From Diplolepis rosae (taxonomy: Eukaryota; Arthropoda; Insecta; Hymenoptera; Diplolepididae): DNA of 64,000 nt. The stretch is taken from NCBI GenBank assembly GCA_030998225.1, contig JAPYXD010000484.1:3534001-3598000 (forward strand), written 5' to 3'. How positions within the stretch are numbered: position 1 is the stretch's first letter; each line of letters starts with the position of its first letter. Below, piece by piece: positions 21,053 through 32,339 of the stretch. The translations under genes and the position numbers were made by a program. A model generated the notes under the pieces. The model did no database searches, was not told the origin of the DNA, and was given only the letters and a program-made list of their open reading frames with translations.

Positions 21053-22586
21053 ATTTTTCCAATTCTTTAATCGAACCTTGACCACGTCCGTGCCCGAGAT
21101 ATGAGACGCAACTAATGAACTTGCGGAGGTTAATAAGAAGCAACTAGCCATAGCCAGCACCCACCCCCACCTCCTATAACTCCATAATCTCTGGCCACCG
21201 TATCGGATTTCCATCGTTATTATATGGTCATCATACGAACTGTTGACTTTCGCGCCTATCTTGCATTCCTTCTGGGAAGGAGACCCTATATGATGAGAGA
21301 TTTGGTTACTCCTCTAGAGCTCTGAGAAGTGCCTGAGTGCATAAATACAACGGAGAAAAACGGACGGTAAATCGCAATATCTTGATACCAGCAGATGATA
21401 TATTTGCGATCTAACTTTGGGACACTGTAAGGAAATAAAAAAATTAAACTTCACGATCTCCAAGGGAAAAATTTTATAAATATATTTTATATGTACATTA
21501 TTTTTATATGTATATGTACTCTAATTGAAGGGATAACACGATTTGAAGGTTAGAAATACGGATGAAACTCGTAAACTTGCAAATTTTCGAACGCCTGTGA
21601 AAATGCAAAATTTGCAAATTTAACTTCACATGTATAAAACGAAATTCTCTCTATAACGTATTTCACAGCGTAGCGTATATATTTCTATAATTTAGGAAAT
21701 GTTTCCTCACGCCACTGAAAGTATGTATACATATATTCATAAGTTGATATTGACATGCGATAGAATCTTACAAGGAGTACCTATGATACAAATTCGGCTA
21801 TACTTTAGAAATATCGGCTTGAAAGAATTAGAAAATTCAGAATATCTGCCATAAAAATTTCTATGTTCAATACGAAATTTACATTTTCTTCTTTTTTTTT
21901 GCAAATTACCTTTAATGCAATTTTGTTAAACACGAATATTTTTTATTAGAATATTATTGCCTGTAATAATACAGCTGATTGAGATTTTGCAGAATTCATT
22001 TGGAAAGTTACACAAAATTCTTTTTGCAGTGCATCTCAAACGTCAACCTGAAATACATAGGATATAAATCTTAATTTTAATATCTAATATTGTAGACTCC
22101 GAATATAAACTGTTGTTGGGTATTAATATCTTATATATTTAAGAGAGTATACTAGATGTTATGTTATATAATCTAAACGATATAAGGTAACATCCAACGT
22201 TCTAGGATCTCATTTCTAGCACCTATTCTTCTCAGTGCAATATCGCCCTTATTTTCTCCCCCTCTCTAAAATAAAAGAAAATAATTTTTGGCTTTACAGC
22301 CTTCTTACATGGTTCATTTTATATTTTTTATGTATATATATGTTGTATAAAGAAAATTGAACGGTTAAAGGGCCCTTGCCAGCTGGGAAGAATAGGAAAA
22401 TACGCAATAATCAGGGCATTAATAAACACTCAAAGGAAGTTATATTGTCACGAAGAGTGCAGCAAAATCGGATTTGAAGAATCTGAGGACACTTAAAATC
22501 GTATGTTCATTTCATCATGACACCTTTCGGGAACCATTCTACTCGTCTCGGACCAGCCTAGTTTGTCGGGGACGAAAACCCAAAAA
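21053..22586. other. Non-coding, no gene seen
   Basis: AT-rich with TATATG-type simple sequence. No supported frame. Confidence 0.4.
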
Positions 22587-22698
22587 TTCCGGTGTGGTTT
22601 GTTACGGGCGGACCAAGGTGTGCCATGTTTCTCTCTTTATATAGAAAAATTGGACATCAATTTCTTCTAAGAGTGAATAAAGTGTACACCTTGGAGCA
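22587..22698 (+). repeat. Ty3/gypsy-like PPT and LTR fragment
   Basis: The PPT-like TTCCGGTGTGGT (22587-22598) is followed at 22600 by TGTTACGGGCGG, a typical gypsy LTR start. TTTATATAG near 22637 and AATAAA at 22676-22681 follow in the order expected for U3 and R. The LTR end (TTCGTAAC near 22705) is uncertain. This probably marks the 3' end of an older nested element. Confidence 0.45.
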
Positions 22699-22892
22699 TT
22701 CGTAACTTGATTACATTCCAATGGTCAATGCAATTCAGCATTACTGGTCGCGCGAGCTGGCCCGAGATGTGAGAATGTATCTCTTGTTTCTGAATCCAAT
22801 GCGCAGGTCCTAATAAGGTCGGTAACTTTTGTAAAAGACCACCTTCAAGAAATTACAAATATTTGAATAGGTGAGAATATATACACATGTAG

Positions 22893-22960
22893 GTATATAT
22901 ATATATATATATGTGTATATATGTATGTATGTATGTGTATGTATGTATATATATATAAAC
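22893..22960. repeat. TA/GTAT microsatellite
   Basis: TATATA followed by ATGTATGTATGT and TATATATA runs. Confidence 0.9.
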
Positions 22961-24103
22961 ATAAACACAAATACAAACATAAATGTAACGTCTAATGAAA
23001 CTCGTGCGAGAGCCTTATTGACGCTCGATCACAAAACAACATCGTAGCTGTAACCTAGGACATGCGCTATACGCTACATGTAATCGTGCCAGTCGTAATC
23101 CATTGTAATCCAGGCACTAGGCGCATACATTATAGGTATTCAAGATAAGGTAGATTCATCGTGAGAATAAAAGCATGGTCGATCGCTGCATACGAAAGAA
23201 TAAAGGCAGCAAGAAAGAGAATGAAAGCTGGTAGAGAAAGAGAGAGAGGTTTACGTCCAGACACCGCACACCACTACGCCTTTCTGTCGTTCCATTTTAT
23301 TTTTTTTATTATTATTATTCCATCTTTCTTCCGTCCAGATGAGGAAACCATTGAAATTACCATCGGCATAAAATTTTCATTTCAGATAATGCTCCGATTT
23401 TCCCCTGCAGTTCAACGTGAGGCTCGAGATACACCCTACATTCTCCCTTCCCCGCGCCTCTCCTTGCTTGAATACTTACGTACCTAGTCAACTGATCCCC
23501 AGCCCCAAAGCCACGTGCCTTTGTAACTAAAATCCAGGGCTCATTTAAATAATTAAATAATTATGTTAAAGCTTTAGTCCACCTAAAGATTACAAGCCTA
23601 GACTAATTATATAAATATATATATATTTCGAGTTACTCGGAAATATACTAGAAACTAAAATTGTTTCTACAATTTGATGACCATGCATCAAATGCTAAGA
23701 ATTGATGAGCATATTTCCTTTCTCACGGTAAGTGTAGAAAGAGGGGAGAAATGTTGACACCTGAAGATCAGCACGGTGCAAAGTCCATCCTCGTTCCTAG
23801 TTTCCCCTGCCATTATTACCTTACTCATCAAAAAACCCTACTATATTCACCTCACGATGAACTTACGAGGTGAATTTCAGCCAAGTCAAATTCGCAGTCC
23901 TCTAAGCGTCTCGATACCGATCAGACCTTAGAGTAGTAAAGAAAATACTTTTCTTTCATCGTGCCCGTCTGCGGCCCAGATCGACAGTTCCTAGATCCTC
24001 GTTAGTTGATTGAACCCGTAAAACTTTTTCTAACGAAATTATTTATTTTTGGAATCGTGTCGGGCGGACGTAAAAGACAAAAGCCTTCATCTGGACTGAA
24101 GCA
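22961..24103. other. Non-coding, no gene seen
   Basis: A 108-codon frame at 23161-23487 starts with GTG, is low complexity, and matches nothing. No PPT lies directly before the repeat at 24104, which fits truncation of that repeat. Confidence 0.4.
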
Positions 24104-24905
24104 ATACATATAAGATATATTGAAATATACAAAATATATTTTTTATATATCTTTATTCGGCGGACTATTTTAAAGTCCAACTCGTGTAATAAAAACGACG
24201 AAAAAGTGCGCGAAATCGCGGAAAAATTAATACTACCGAATCTCAAAACGGTAGTGATAATTTTTCATAAAATATTGTAATTGGATTTAATGGGAAAATT
24301 TTAGCGGCGAAAAGGGCGAGTTTAAAAGCACTCTACCCCTTTTCTGGTTAAAAGCCAACCGTTACTTTCTCTCATTAAACCTAAAAGAAAGTGGCAAAAA
24401 CGGTATTTGTGAGCGCGTGTGCTATGCGCGACTTACAAATAGGACAAGTTGTGATTCTGAGCAACCTTCTATAAAAACCTTCCTGCCCAGTCAAGGACGA
24501 ATAGAAGAGCCCAGGGATAAACCTCCCTCTCTCACGATCTCTCAGGACTGGTAGAATTAAGATAAGTCTACTATGTAAGGTATCGTTCCAACTATATTAT
24601 ATAATAATTCTATACCAATATATGTTTATAGTCATTTTTGTTTGTGTGGCTAAATAAACCTTGGAACACGAAATTTTATTGCCTCAACTTTTATTCGGTT
24701 CACTTCTCTTTCTTCTAAAAAGGTTTTCTTGTGCAAAGGGTATAGCCTCCTCAGTCAGAGGAGAGGGCAAATACGATCCCAGTAATTAAACAAATTTTGA
24801 TTTATATTTTTCTGAGTTGAAATTTGGCAGTTTGGAGCCTCAAGCGGGCGTGTAATTGGATTTAATATTTTTATTTTTATTGAGTTTAACTATTCGTACG
24901 TAACA
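24104..24905 (+). repeat. Single arm of the 10.8-12.4 kb palindrome (3' terminal repeat)
   Basis: This copy contains the 42-nt spacer in flipped orientation relative to the same arm at 11583-12381, followed by the full arm. It starts exactly at the spacer edge, so the second arm is missing cleanly. It shares two variants with the arm at 11625-12381 (GAATAGAAGAG; GTGTAATTGG) that the left arm lacks. It ends GTAACA and is followed by the CTCTT duplication. Confidence 0.85.
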
Positions 24906-24910
24906 CTCTT

Positions 24911-25451
24911 CAACTTGGTGAATTACTTTGACAAACAACGCGAACCGAACTGCAACTAAAAGGTGCCAGGCTTTTGTTCGTAAAAATCATTTAATATTGA
25001 CCTTTTTTTTCCCTCTATATTAAGAAAAATTGTCTGCGAAATCAAAACTAAATCTTGACTCATGCGACGGATGTACATTACAATGTACATAGAATATTTT
25101 TCAGTTTTATAATTTTGAATTCATTAAAATTGATTTAAGAAAAATGTCTTATACATGAGCACTTTTTTAAGCTCAGAGTATTTTTTTAATGTAATACATA
25201 GACATGAAACAGTCGGAAAAAAAAAAAATAAATTAAAAATTTATCATCTATTTTTTGGCCTTTTTTCATACTCTTTGTCTAAAACAACCGACAATACGAA
25301 ATTTATCAACCTTGAAATAATTTTTCCTAATAGATATTGAATCACTCCAAATGATCCAATAGCTTATAAACCATTTTAACTCACCAAAAAAATTTTCTGA
25401 GCCTTTAAAAACTATGTACATTGGAATGTACATTGGATCTGAAAGGGTTAA
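24911..25451 (-). mobile_element. Terminal region of the interrupted piggyBac element
   Basis: Read from the right, the end is TTAACCCTTTCAGATCC, a piggyBac-type terminus with its TTAA at 25448-25451. Subterminal palindromes ATGTACATTGGAATGTACAT (25414-25433) and ATGTACATTACAATGTACAT (25071-25090) repeat the same motif. With the transposase N-terminus at 10497-10739, this gives the 5' side of one element split by the 14-kb insertion. Confidence 0.65.
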
Positions 25452-25691
25452 GATTCAAATTACATGAATTTATTGTTGCTTAAGTCCCTTTTTTCGGAGC
25501 ACTTCACATATAGTTTATTTTTTGTATGCTTGTGTTTTAGATGAATTTTTGTCGAAAATGCACAGGGATAGAAAAATGACACATTGAGAGAATGCATTGC
25601 ACTCTTAAAAACATGATTAGAATGTCTATTAATGACAACAATCGAGAATAGGATACAAATTTTCAAATTCATAAATTTTGGAATTCACATA

Positions 25692-26076
25692 ATGACTGAT
25701 TTAAAGTTTACACAATTCAACGTAACAAGATCTATTAGACAAATGAACAAAGACATGCTTAAGAAATCTAAAAGGTCCAAAGAAAGAATTAAGGTTGAAC
25801 ATAAGAAAATGCAACAGAAGATTGGAAATTATAAAAAAATATACCCTTTACAAAAATGGAGATTTAGTAAAAATAAAAAACAACACACAAGTCAATAAAT
25901 AAGACCCTAGTTCGAAAGGCTCTTTTAAAGTAATAGATGTAATAGGTAATAACAATAAAAGAATTAAAGTAGAAAATGAAATGCCGAAAGTTCATATCGA
26001 TTACATAATACCTTATTTTGTGCTCATTTATCTGGGTCAATATAATGATGCTGAGTCTGATGACGATAGAAGTTAA
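25692..26076 (+). pseudogene. Ty3/gypsy integrase C-terminal remnant
   Basis: The frame MNKDMLKKSKRSKERIKVEH shifts by one base near 25840 into YTLYKNGDLVKIKNNTQVNK. After a stop, a third segment reads GSFKVIDVIGNNNKRIKVEN and then MPKVHIDYIIPYF, ending at TAA (26074-26076). This follows the usual order of the integrase tail: a basic RxxAxxR-like helix, a GDLVxxK strand and a G(P/S)F/YKV loop leading to HVxxL-type residues. The catalytic DDE core is not present upstream. The rest of the element is lost, so this is a dead fragment. Confidence 0.65.
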
Positions 26077-26198
26077 TTAAAATTGCACGCTAGAAAACAG
26101 AAAAGGAAACATTTATATCGATGAGATATCGAAAACACATCTATTTTACGACACTTGGAAAGTTGTAATGATAATCAACATTCTTGCACACGTCCACA

Positions 26199-26454
26199 TA
26201 TACAGGGTGAGGCACATAAAGTGTTACAGAGCGATAGCACTCAAACTATTGATAAAATCCAAAAATTTTCCAGCAATAATTTCCTAAAACGCGTCAATTT
26301 CTGTAATTGGATTTGTAGAAAAATGTGCACAGATGTCTCATTTTTCAGTCATGTGCTTTTTTCTGATGAAGCTAACTTCGCAAATACGGGAAATGTCCAT
26401 GTCCATGTTTACAATGTTATGGAATTTAGCTTAGTCACTGTATTGAAATATTAA
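26199..26454 (+). pseudogene. Deleted Tc1/mariner-type (DD41D-like) fragment
   Basis: An end-like sequence TACAGGGTGAGGCACATA starts at about 26199. About 50 bp later a frame reads FLKRVNFCNWICRKM then SHVLFSDEANFANTGNV. This covers the first catalytic aspartate (FSDEA) of DDE_3-type transposases. The N-terminal helix-turn-helix and the second and third acidic residues are missing. Confidence 0.65.
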
Positions 26455-26530
26455 GTATAAACTTTATTATTTATGCACATAGAACATAAAAGATCAAACG
26501 CCAAGCGTTAACATAAAGGTGTTGGTGCCC

Positions 26531-27038
26531 TTAAAGAGGGCCGGGCATATTTTTTAGACTTTTTCTGCCGCATTTTGAATTGTTTCCACTGAGGTTGCAA
26601 TTTGATTGAGGTTTTTCTTCTATAGCCCCGTTGCAGAACTGCGGTAGAATACACAGACTATCTTTGCTCAATATATAGCCTTCATTACAGCTACATCCTT
26701 CTACACACTTCTAAAGAACAAAGGAAATCCAGGGTATTTTAACCGTATAATAAGTTATAAAAATACTCTAAAATAGTAAAGTTATCAATTAATAAATAAA
26801 GGGATTTTGACGTTAAAAGTAGCATGCTGTTGAAGAACTATTTCCAGTTTCAAAACCTTTATTATTGTCATAATGTAAGTTAAGAGCAGTGTAATGTGAA
26901 ATTTACTAACTTCAATACAAAACATGTCAGTCAGCATGTAATTATCGCACGTTTTCCGACAACTGGATGCACAATTATTCCAAAAACCATTTGGTCCACA
27001 ACTCAAATCTTGTGGAGGTGGAAGAAGCCATGGAAAAG
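26531..27038 (-). CDS. TIL-domain (trypsin-inhibitor-like) cysteine-rich protein
   Basis: Minus-strand exons are 27038-26912 and 26710-26531, with an acceptor GATTGCAG, donor GTTAGT, acceptor TTCTTTAG and stop TAA at 26533-26531. The joined frame contains LSCGPNGFWNNCASSC, RKTCDNYMLTDMFCIE, then KCVEGCSCNEGYILSKDS and LCILPQFC. That is ten cysteines in the TIL spacing, with the conserved CxCxxGY core (SCNEGY). TIL proteins are secreted, typically serine-protease inhibitors, found in insect haemolymph, cuticle and venom. A 26-residue tail with two more cysteines follows. The upstream exon with the signal peptide was not found; the first seen exon needs one base from it, and a foldback MITE starts at 27664. 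AATAAA-type signals lie at 26468-26463. The target protease cannot be predicted. Confidence 0.8.
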
Positions 27039-27663
27039 CTGCAATCAAAAAATAATTTTAATTCAGGTTTTAATATAATCAGTTGAAAATTTATTCAGCA
27101 ATTAAATATTTTGCGAGGGGCCGTTCACTCAAAATCGATTCTACGTGAGCATAATTATTTCGTTAACTAGCTCACGCTCGAGCATGCAGTGATTCTTAGC
27201 GATCCTGACTGATTTCTGGTGATTCTTCCAAATCTTACTGAGATTCTGATGATTATGAATCGATTATAAGTATGGAAAATCATTGATTCTTCCAGTGAAC
27301 TGCCCCTCGACATTTTTTATAGTTTACTTATTAAGTTAATTTTAAAGTTTCATGCAAGAAATTATTAGTTTATTTGAAGAGATAAGTTTGGAACGCATTC
27401 GAACGAAATCGTTATCCATCGAGATTGCCGAAAAAACAATCTCAAAATTGGTGAGTAATTCTGAACATTTGTATCTTTCACTCAACATTTTTCATTTCAT
27501 TATTCATATTTCTTGAATATTTTGTGTATAATAAAAATATATTGTAATTTTTCAACTTCTTTAACTACAAATAATCATGACCTCAAACTATACATAAAAA
27601 TTCCACAGCTATCACTCGGTTTGTTGTTACTGCATTTTTTGACACATTTATTACCTTGTCTTC
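27039..27663. other. Upstream of the TIL gene, nothing assigned
   Basis: The missing signal-peptide exon of the TIL gene is expected here or beyond the MITE. I found no hydrophobic ATG-led frame with a donor of the right phase. Confidence 0.35.
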
Positions 27664-28862
27664 GATAGGGCTGAACTTTCAGACGTATATTCTGACGACA
27701 ATTTTTGTTTTTTTTTTCATTTATGGACGGATGACGTCAAAACTTTAATAAAAATAGGTTTAAGAATGGTCTTACGTTTCTAAATGCAATATCTTGCTCA
27801 AAAAATCAAAAACTGACCCGAAATTCGATGATTTTGTGTTAGACGGTAAATTCTCACCCAAAACTAAAAACTTGTGACATTTTTCACATGCCCCACCTGA
27901 AAGCCGATAACAAGAGCTACTTAAAAAAAATTATTTAAAAAATTCATTTGTCGGAAGACAGTCGAAACGGGAAAAAACTGACCCGTAAATCGTAGATTCT
28001 AAGTTAGACGAAAAATTTATTTTTTCATTTACGGTCTAACACAAAATCATCGAATTTCGGGTCATTTTTTGCCCGTTTTTGACCGTCTTCCGACAAATGA
28101 ATTTTTTTGAGTATATCTTGTTATCACCTTTCAGGCGGGGTATGTGAAAAACGTCACAAGTTTTTAGTTTTGGGTGAGAATTTACCGTCTAACACAAAAT
28201 CATCGAAATTCGGGTCAGTTCTTGCCCGTTTTGACTGTCTTCCGACAAATGAATTTTTTTTAATAATTTTTTTTAAGTAGCTTTTGTTTTCGCCTTTCAG
28301 GTGGGGCATGTGAAAAACGTTACAAGTTTTTAGTTTTGGGTGAGAATTTACCGTCTAACACAAAATCATCGAAATTCGGGTCAGTTTTTGCCCGTTTTGA
28401 CTGTCTTCCGACAAATGAATTTTTTTTAAATAATTTTTTTCAAGTAGCTCTTGTTATCGCCTTTCTGGTGGGGCATGTGAAAAATGTCATAAGTTTTTAG
28501 TTTTGGGTGAGAATTTACCGTCTAACACAAAATCATCGAAATTCGGGTCAGTTTTTGCCCGTTTTGACTATCTTCCGACAAATGAATTTTTTCTAAATAA
28601 TTTTTTTTAAGTAGCTCTTGTTATCGCCTTTCAGGTGGGGCATGTGAGAAACGTTACAAGTTTTTAGTTTTGGATGAGAATTTATCGTCTAACTTAAAAT
28701 CAACGAATGTTTGGTCAGTTACTGTGTTTTTGAGTAAGATATTGTATTTAGAAACGTAAGACCGGTCTTAAACCTATTTTTATTAAGGTGTTAACATAAT
28801 ACGTTCATAAATAAACGAAAAAAAATTTCGTCAGAATATACGTCTGAAACTTCAGCCCTATC
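27664..28862. mobile_element. Foldback MITE with internal 165-bp tandem repeats
   Basis: The ends GATAGGGCTGAACTTTCAGA (left) and GATAGGGCTGAAGTTTCAGA (right, reverse complement) continue as inverted repeats of more than 150 bp. One repeat unit points left (27820-27990) and about four to five point right. No coding potential. A target duplication is not clear. Confidence 0.8.
28028..28700 (+). repeat. 165-bp tandem repeat, 4-5 units
   Basis: The phrase TTACCGTCTAACACAAAATC recurs near 28180, 28345 and 28511, with diverged copies near 28030 and 28680. Each unit also has GTCTTCCGACAAATGAATTT. Confidence 0.9.
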
Positions 28863-29879
28863 GCGCAATACTTTCACAAATTCATGATACTTTCACTCAA
28901 AAAATCTTAAATAGTATATATTTATACAATTAGTACGTAAAACGGAGGAGCATGCGACCCAACGCTCGGTATTCCCATATCCGAGAGGTATGGTCGTTCG
29001 AACGTTATGAGCATGAAACGCCTCATACATCTCATATAAAATCGTGGACCAGACCCATGCAATTTAACCTTTTAGCTACGAGGAAATTTCAGTACAAATC
29101 GACCTCTTATAAAATGTAAACTTTACACATAAAATCACTGGATATCTCAGGTAGAGTCCCCGACCTGTATATATATCGGCCTGATATATATCGACCAGCC
29201 CCGCAGGCATCGTAAAGTGCAATATAAAAAATTTGTCTCATTTTTCTACCACAAACGCAGCAAGCTACTGCCGCATCTCCGGAGATGTTAAGGAATATTC
29301 TGACATTCGCTCTCAGCATGACCCAGGATCAACGACGTGGACGTGGCGAAAAGGTGATCCCATTGCGGTCCTTGATTTTTGTGAGTCCCCTTGCCTCTCA
29401 CGTCGCAATGATTGACTTTGTGGTAATGTTTCTTTTGTGTGGTACTCTTCCAAGCATGGTGGTGCGCATAGAGAAGTATCACAACTGGGGCATATGTTTA
29501 TCGTTCGACGCACAGTCTTACGCAAAAAACACAAGTGTTACCCCTGACTTGTACCTTGCCTCGGAAAATGGCGGCTGACTAATCGAGTGGGAGGATCATT
29601 GTAAGGAGAGATGCTTGAAGAAGGATCAAGTTTCAATAATGATCTAACAACCTGTAATCGAAATGAAGAAAATGCTGTAGAACTTTCGTTTCTCATTTTA
29701 TATAATGCATGGGCATTAGATAGACAAAGATCAATGAGATGAAAAAAAAAGCTTTCGATACCATTTCATTCCTTTTCGCACTGTTTCTGTAATAGATAAT
29801 TGTCTGTCAACATTATCGAAACCACCCATATTTTGATTGTATTTGTGAACACACCTTGGCTTTATAATGTCTTCATTTG
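28863..29879. other. Non-coding; dispersed repeat at 29322-29410
   Basis: The segment from CCAGGATCAACGACGTGG to GTCCCCTTGCCTCTCACG recurs at 44850-44935. Open frames here lie on both strands across the repeat and are not supported as genes. Confidence 0.5.
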
Positions 29880-30341
29880 TTAAATAACTTCTTTTTCAGT
29901 TGCACAGAATTCAAGTTCGTGCACGCTTGTAAGCATGCGAACGCTATGTTTATTTTTCCACCTCACTGCCATCCACACATCATTGTGAGAGACTTGTACT
30001 TCACCTCGAAATAACTTGCTTTCAAGCTTTGGCATTTCCTTTCTATTCGCTTTCACCGTGCTACACATACCTGTATCATAATCATGTAAAAATTCTGCCA
30101 AAGTGGGAGATGTATACCAATTGTCTATATATACAACATGACCCTTATAAAAATAAGGTTGTAAAAAGCGAGCTACAATATCGTCAGTAACACCCAAATC
30201 AAACTTCTGATAATCAGTGTCTGCACCAGTGTAAACAACAAATCCCAACACGAATCCCGTCTTGCAGGCTACAATCATGTAGATCTTGATGCCAAAGCGA
30301 TTTCTTTTCAAAGGAATATGTTGCTTGAAGAAAAATGACAA
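29880..30341 (-). pseudogene. piggyBac transposase, DDE-domain fragment
   Basis: The 153-residue frame begins at FFFKQHIPLKRNRFGIKIYM and includes CKTGFVLGFVVYTGAD, then HVVYIDNWYTSPTLAEFL (Asp at residue 73). It then has CSTVKANRKEMP, VSHNDVWMAVRWKNK and HSVRMLTSVH. These are the core and the second catalytic aspartate (DNWYTS) of piggyBac (PGBD4-like) transposases. The first and third aspartates and the cysteine-rich C-terminus are absent, so it is inactive. It is separate from the piggyBac piece at 10.5 kb, because its strand and order do not fit one element. Confidence 0.9.
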
Positions 30342-30500
30342 TAGTAAAGATTATATAGATACTGTGACAATCCTGGATAATAATAAATTATGAATGTAAA
30401 GTAGCAATCTGCAACATATTATAAATATATGGAAGTGAGTGAGTAAAAAATTAATTCCTCTACAGAAAAAAACCGAGTGCTAATCCTCTTGTAGATACTA
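30342..30500. other. Short unassigned stretch
   Basis: AT-rich sequence between the piggyBac fragment and the mariner. Nothing recognised. Confidence 0.4.
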
Positions 30501-31107
30501 ACAATAAATGAATTTTTTGAAATTCAAGTATTTTTGAAGATGAGATGAGTTTCTGCGATATGTGATGATATTTCTTTCATACCCAAAACATTCGAAAAAA
30601 TTTCATGGTATGAGCCAATCGATATGCCAACATCATCCGCGACTTCTCTAATTGTGATTCGTCGACCGTTCATAATAATTTCTTTCACTTTTTCTACGTT
30701 TTCATCAGTTGTTGATGTGCTGGGGCATCTGGGGCGTTCTTCATCTTCAACATCTTCACGGCCGTCTTGGAAACGCTTATACCACTTGTAAACTCTTGTT
30801 TTTCTCATAGCAGACTCACCATAGGCCTTTGTTAACATTTCATACACTTTGATACACTTTATTTCATTTTTTACGCAAAATTTGATACAAATTCTTTGAT
30901 CCATTTCATTTAATAAACGAAAATCGCCGAGCTCATGAAAACACGTCTAACCTTAGCGGCTGCCACAGACAAAGTAAACAATGAATACAGCTGAAGATTT
31001 TATCATACTTCAGGGGTATGTATACCAACATAATAAAAAAAATTGACAATAGGGCTCTCCAAACCCGCGAAATAAAAAAATTCCCATTATTTTCTGAACA
31101 CTCCTCG
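30501..31107 (-). mobile_element. Truncated mariner element
   Basis: The right end, reverse complement, is CGAGGAGTGTTCAGAAAATA, a mariner terminus with TA at 31108-31109. The left end is not clear. The 5' leader and N-terminal transposase are kept. The middle and the catalytic domain are missing. Confidence 0.75.
30524..30904 (-). pseudogene. mariner transposase, N-terminal domain
   Basis: The frame MDQRICIKFCVKNEIKCIKV leads into MLTKAYGESAMRKTRVYKWY, then DVEDEERPRCPSTSTTDENV and ITIREVADDVGISIGS. It carries the two helix-turn-helix modules and the GRP-like linker region of the mauritiana/irritans-type mariners (here RPRCPS). After VLGMKEISS it jumps to the C-terminal region. Catalytic residues are absent. 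It is closely related to the N-terminal pieces at 49.7 and 51.6 kb but not identical. Confidence 0.9.
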
Positions 31108-31109
31108 TA

Positions 31110-32339
31110 TGTTAAGTGTAGTATTTGGTTTATACGTGTATTTGTGATGAGAAATATGATTGGCTGCGACTGACTGGTGTGTATGCATTTTTAGACTGTT
31201 TATGTATGTATGTCTCGGATGACTAATGATAGGCTTGAGATAAGAATTTTTTTTTTACTCAAAAGGACTATACTACTGCCGGTTGGAGTTACACGCCCGT
31301 TGCTCCCAGTTTACTGAACTACTGTTTGAAGCTTCTCGGGTGTCAGTGATATACTTTTAAATTTCACATGAAACCACTCACGCATATTGACGCCTTGTCC
31401 TCGACTACGTTCTACCGAATTATTTATTTTATTCTCTTCGTAACGTTCATCATCATTCACGTTGGGTTAATCGAGTATTGTATTTATCAAATTTATTTTG
31501 CCCGACTAGGATTTAAAAAATGTTGGAATGTCCTTATATACCAAGTTTAACCCACAGAGTCGAGTACAATTTTGCCAACTATTTTTTTCCGTGTTGCTTC
31601 AACCCCATCAAGATATGACGGAAAGTTCATGGATTTTTTATATTATAAAACAAAAGTGATTTTTCAATTGCAATTATACAATGCAATAATGCTTCAAGAC
31701 ATCTCCAGAAACCCACCACTAACGGAAAAAGATTTCGAATGTTTTTGTAAAGGGGGTTGATTGAACCTTTGGAAGGTAAATAGAAGTTACATCTTTTTAT
31801 GATAGAAAATGTAAGTTACTATCCAATCCCGCCATAAAATACGAGATCATAATACGATGTGGCTACTCAAGGAATGAACAACGTATGATCCGCTAATTAG
31901 ATTGGGAAGTGCATAAGCTACGTAAGGTAAGATTGGAGTATGTACAGGAACTAAGAGCAAGTTCGAGGTTTAATCCACCCAATTAAGACAAAATAAAACT
32001 ATGTTCCGGCTATTCAAGGTAAGTATTTCTCATGTCAAAATAGTCTGCAAATGAGTAAAAGTAGACGTAATTATCGTCGATTTCTCCAACAAAAAGCAAC
32101 CCTATGGGTCGCCAAATACATCGCCAGCTACAGTCTCTAAAAATCAACACCTTTTTGCCTGTTTTTACAATCAAAATTCATGAGTTTGATTAAATATAAA
32201 TATATCGCTAATAATAATAAACCCTATATTTTTTTGAATCGTAACCTTCTTCTCCAAGCCTACTTTTTGTCTATTTATTGTATGATTGTTCGTTTCCATC
32301 TTTTTTCAATCTAATATTGTACCTATGCGTCTAAATACC
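31110..32339. other. Non-coding; terminal-repeat fragment at 31527-31595
   Basis: GTCCTTATATACCAAGTTTA on to CCAACTATTTTTTTCCGTGT resembles the right end of the palindromic element at 34458-36555. It is a solo end of the same family. No gene found. Confidence 0.45.

Larger units (their letters stand above)
10827..24905. mobile_element. 14-kb LTR-retroelement-like insertion with inverted ends
   Basis: The left end is TGTTACGTACG and the right end is CGTACGTAACA. The flanks are CTCTT at 10822-10826 and CTCTT at 24906-24910, consistent with a 5-bp target duplication. The left boundary unit is a 1,555-bp palindrome; the right boundary is one arm of it. The outer ends are therefore inverted repeats of about 800 bp, while the inner left arm (11625-12381) and the right arm form direct repeats. 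A primer-site-like TGG stretch, small gag-like frames and three PPT-like motifs lie inside. No protease, reverse transcriptase or integrase was recognised. It interrupts a piggyBac element. Confidence 0.6.

Noticed and set aside
23161..23487. 108-codon frame
   Set aside because: Starts with GTG, low complexity, no splice or promoter support.
10827..24905. Parvovirus-like or Polinton-like element because of hairpin ends and long inverted repeats
   Set aside because: No NS1/helicase, polymerase B, capsid or integrase gene is visible, the ends are TG...CA with a 5-bp duplication, and Polintons have 6-bp duplications with AG-type ends.
27664..28862. Regular 165-bp repeats as a CRISPR array
   Set aside because: Whole units repeat without unique spacers, in an animal genome, and the unit is far too long.
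29233..29578. Overlapping frames on both strands at 29.2-29.6 kb
   Set aside because: They cover a dispersed repeat that also occurs at 44.85 kb without an open frame.
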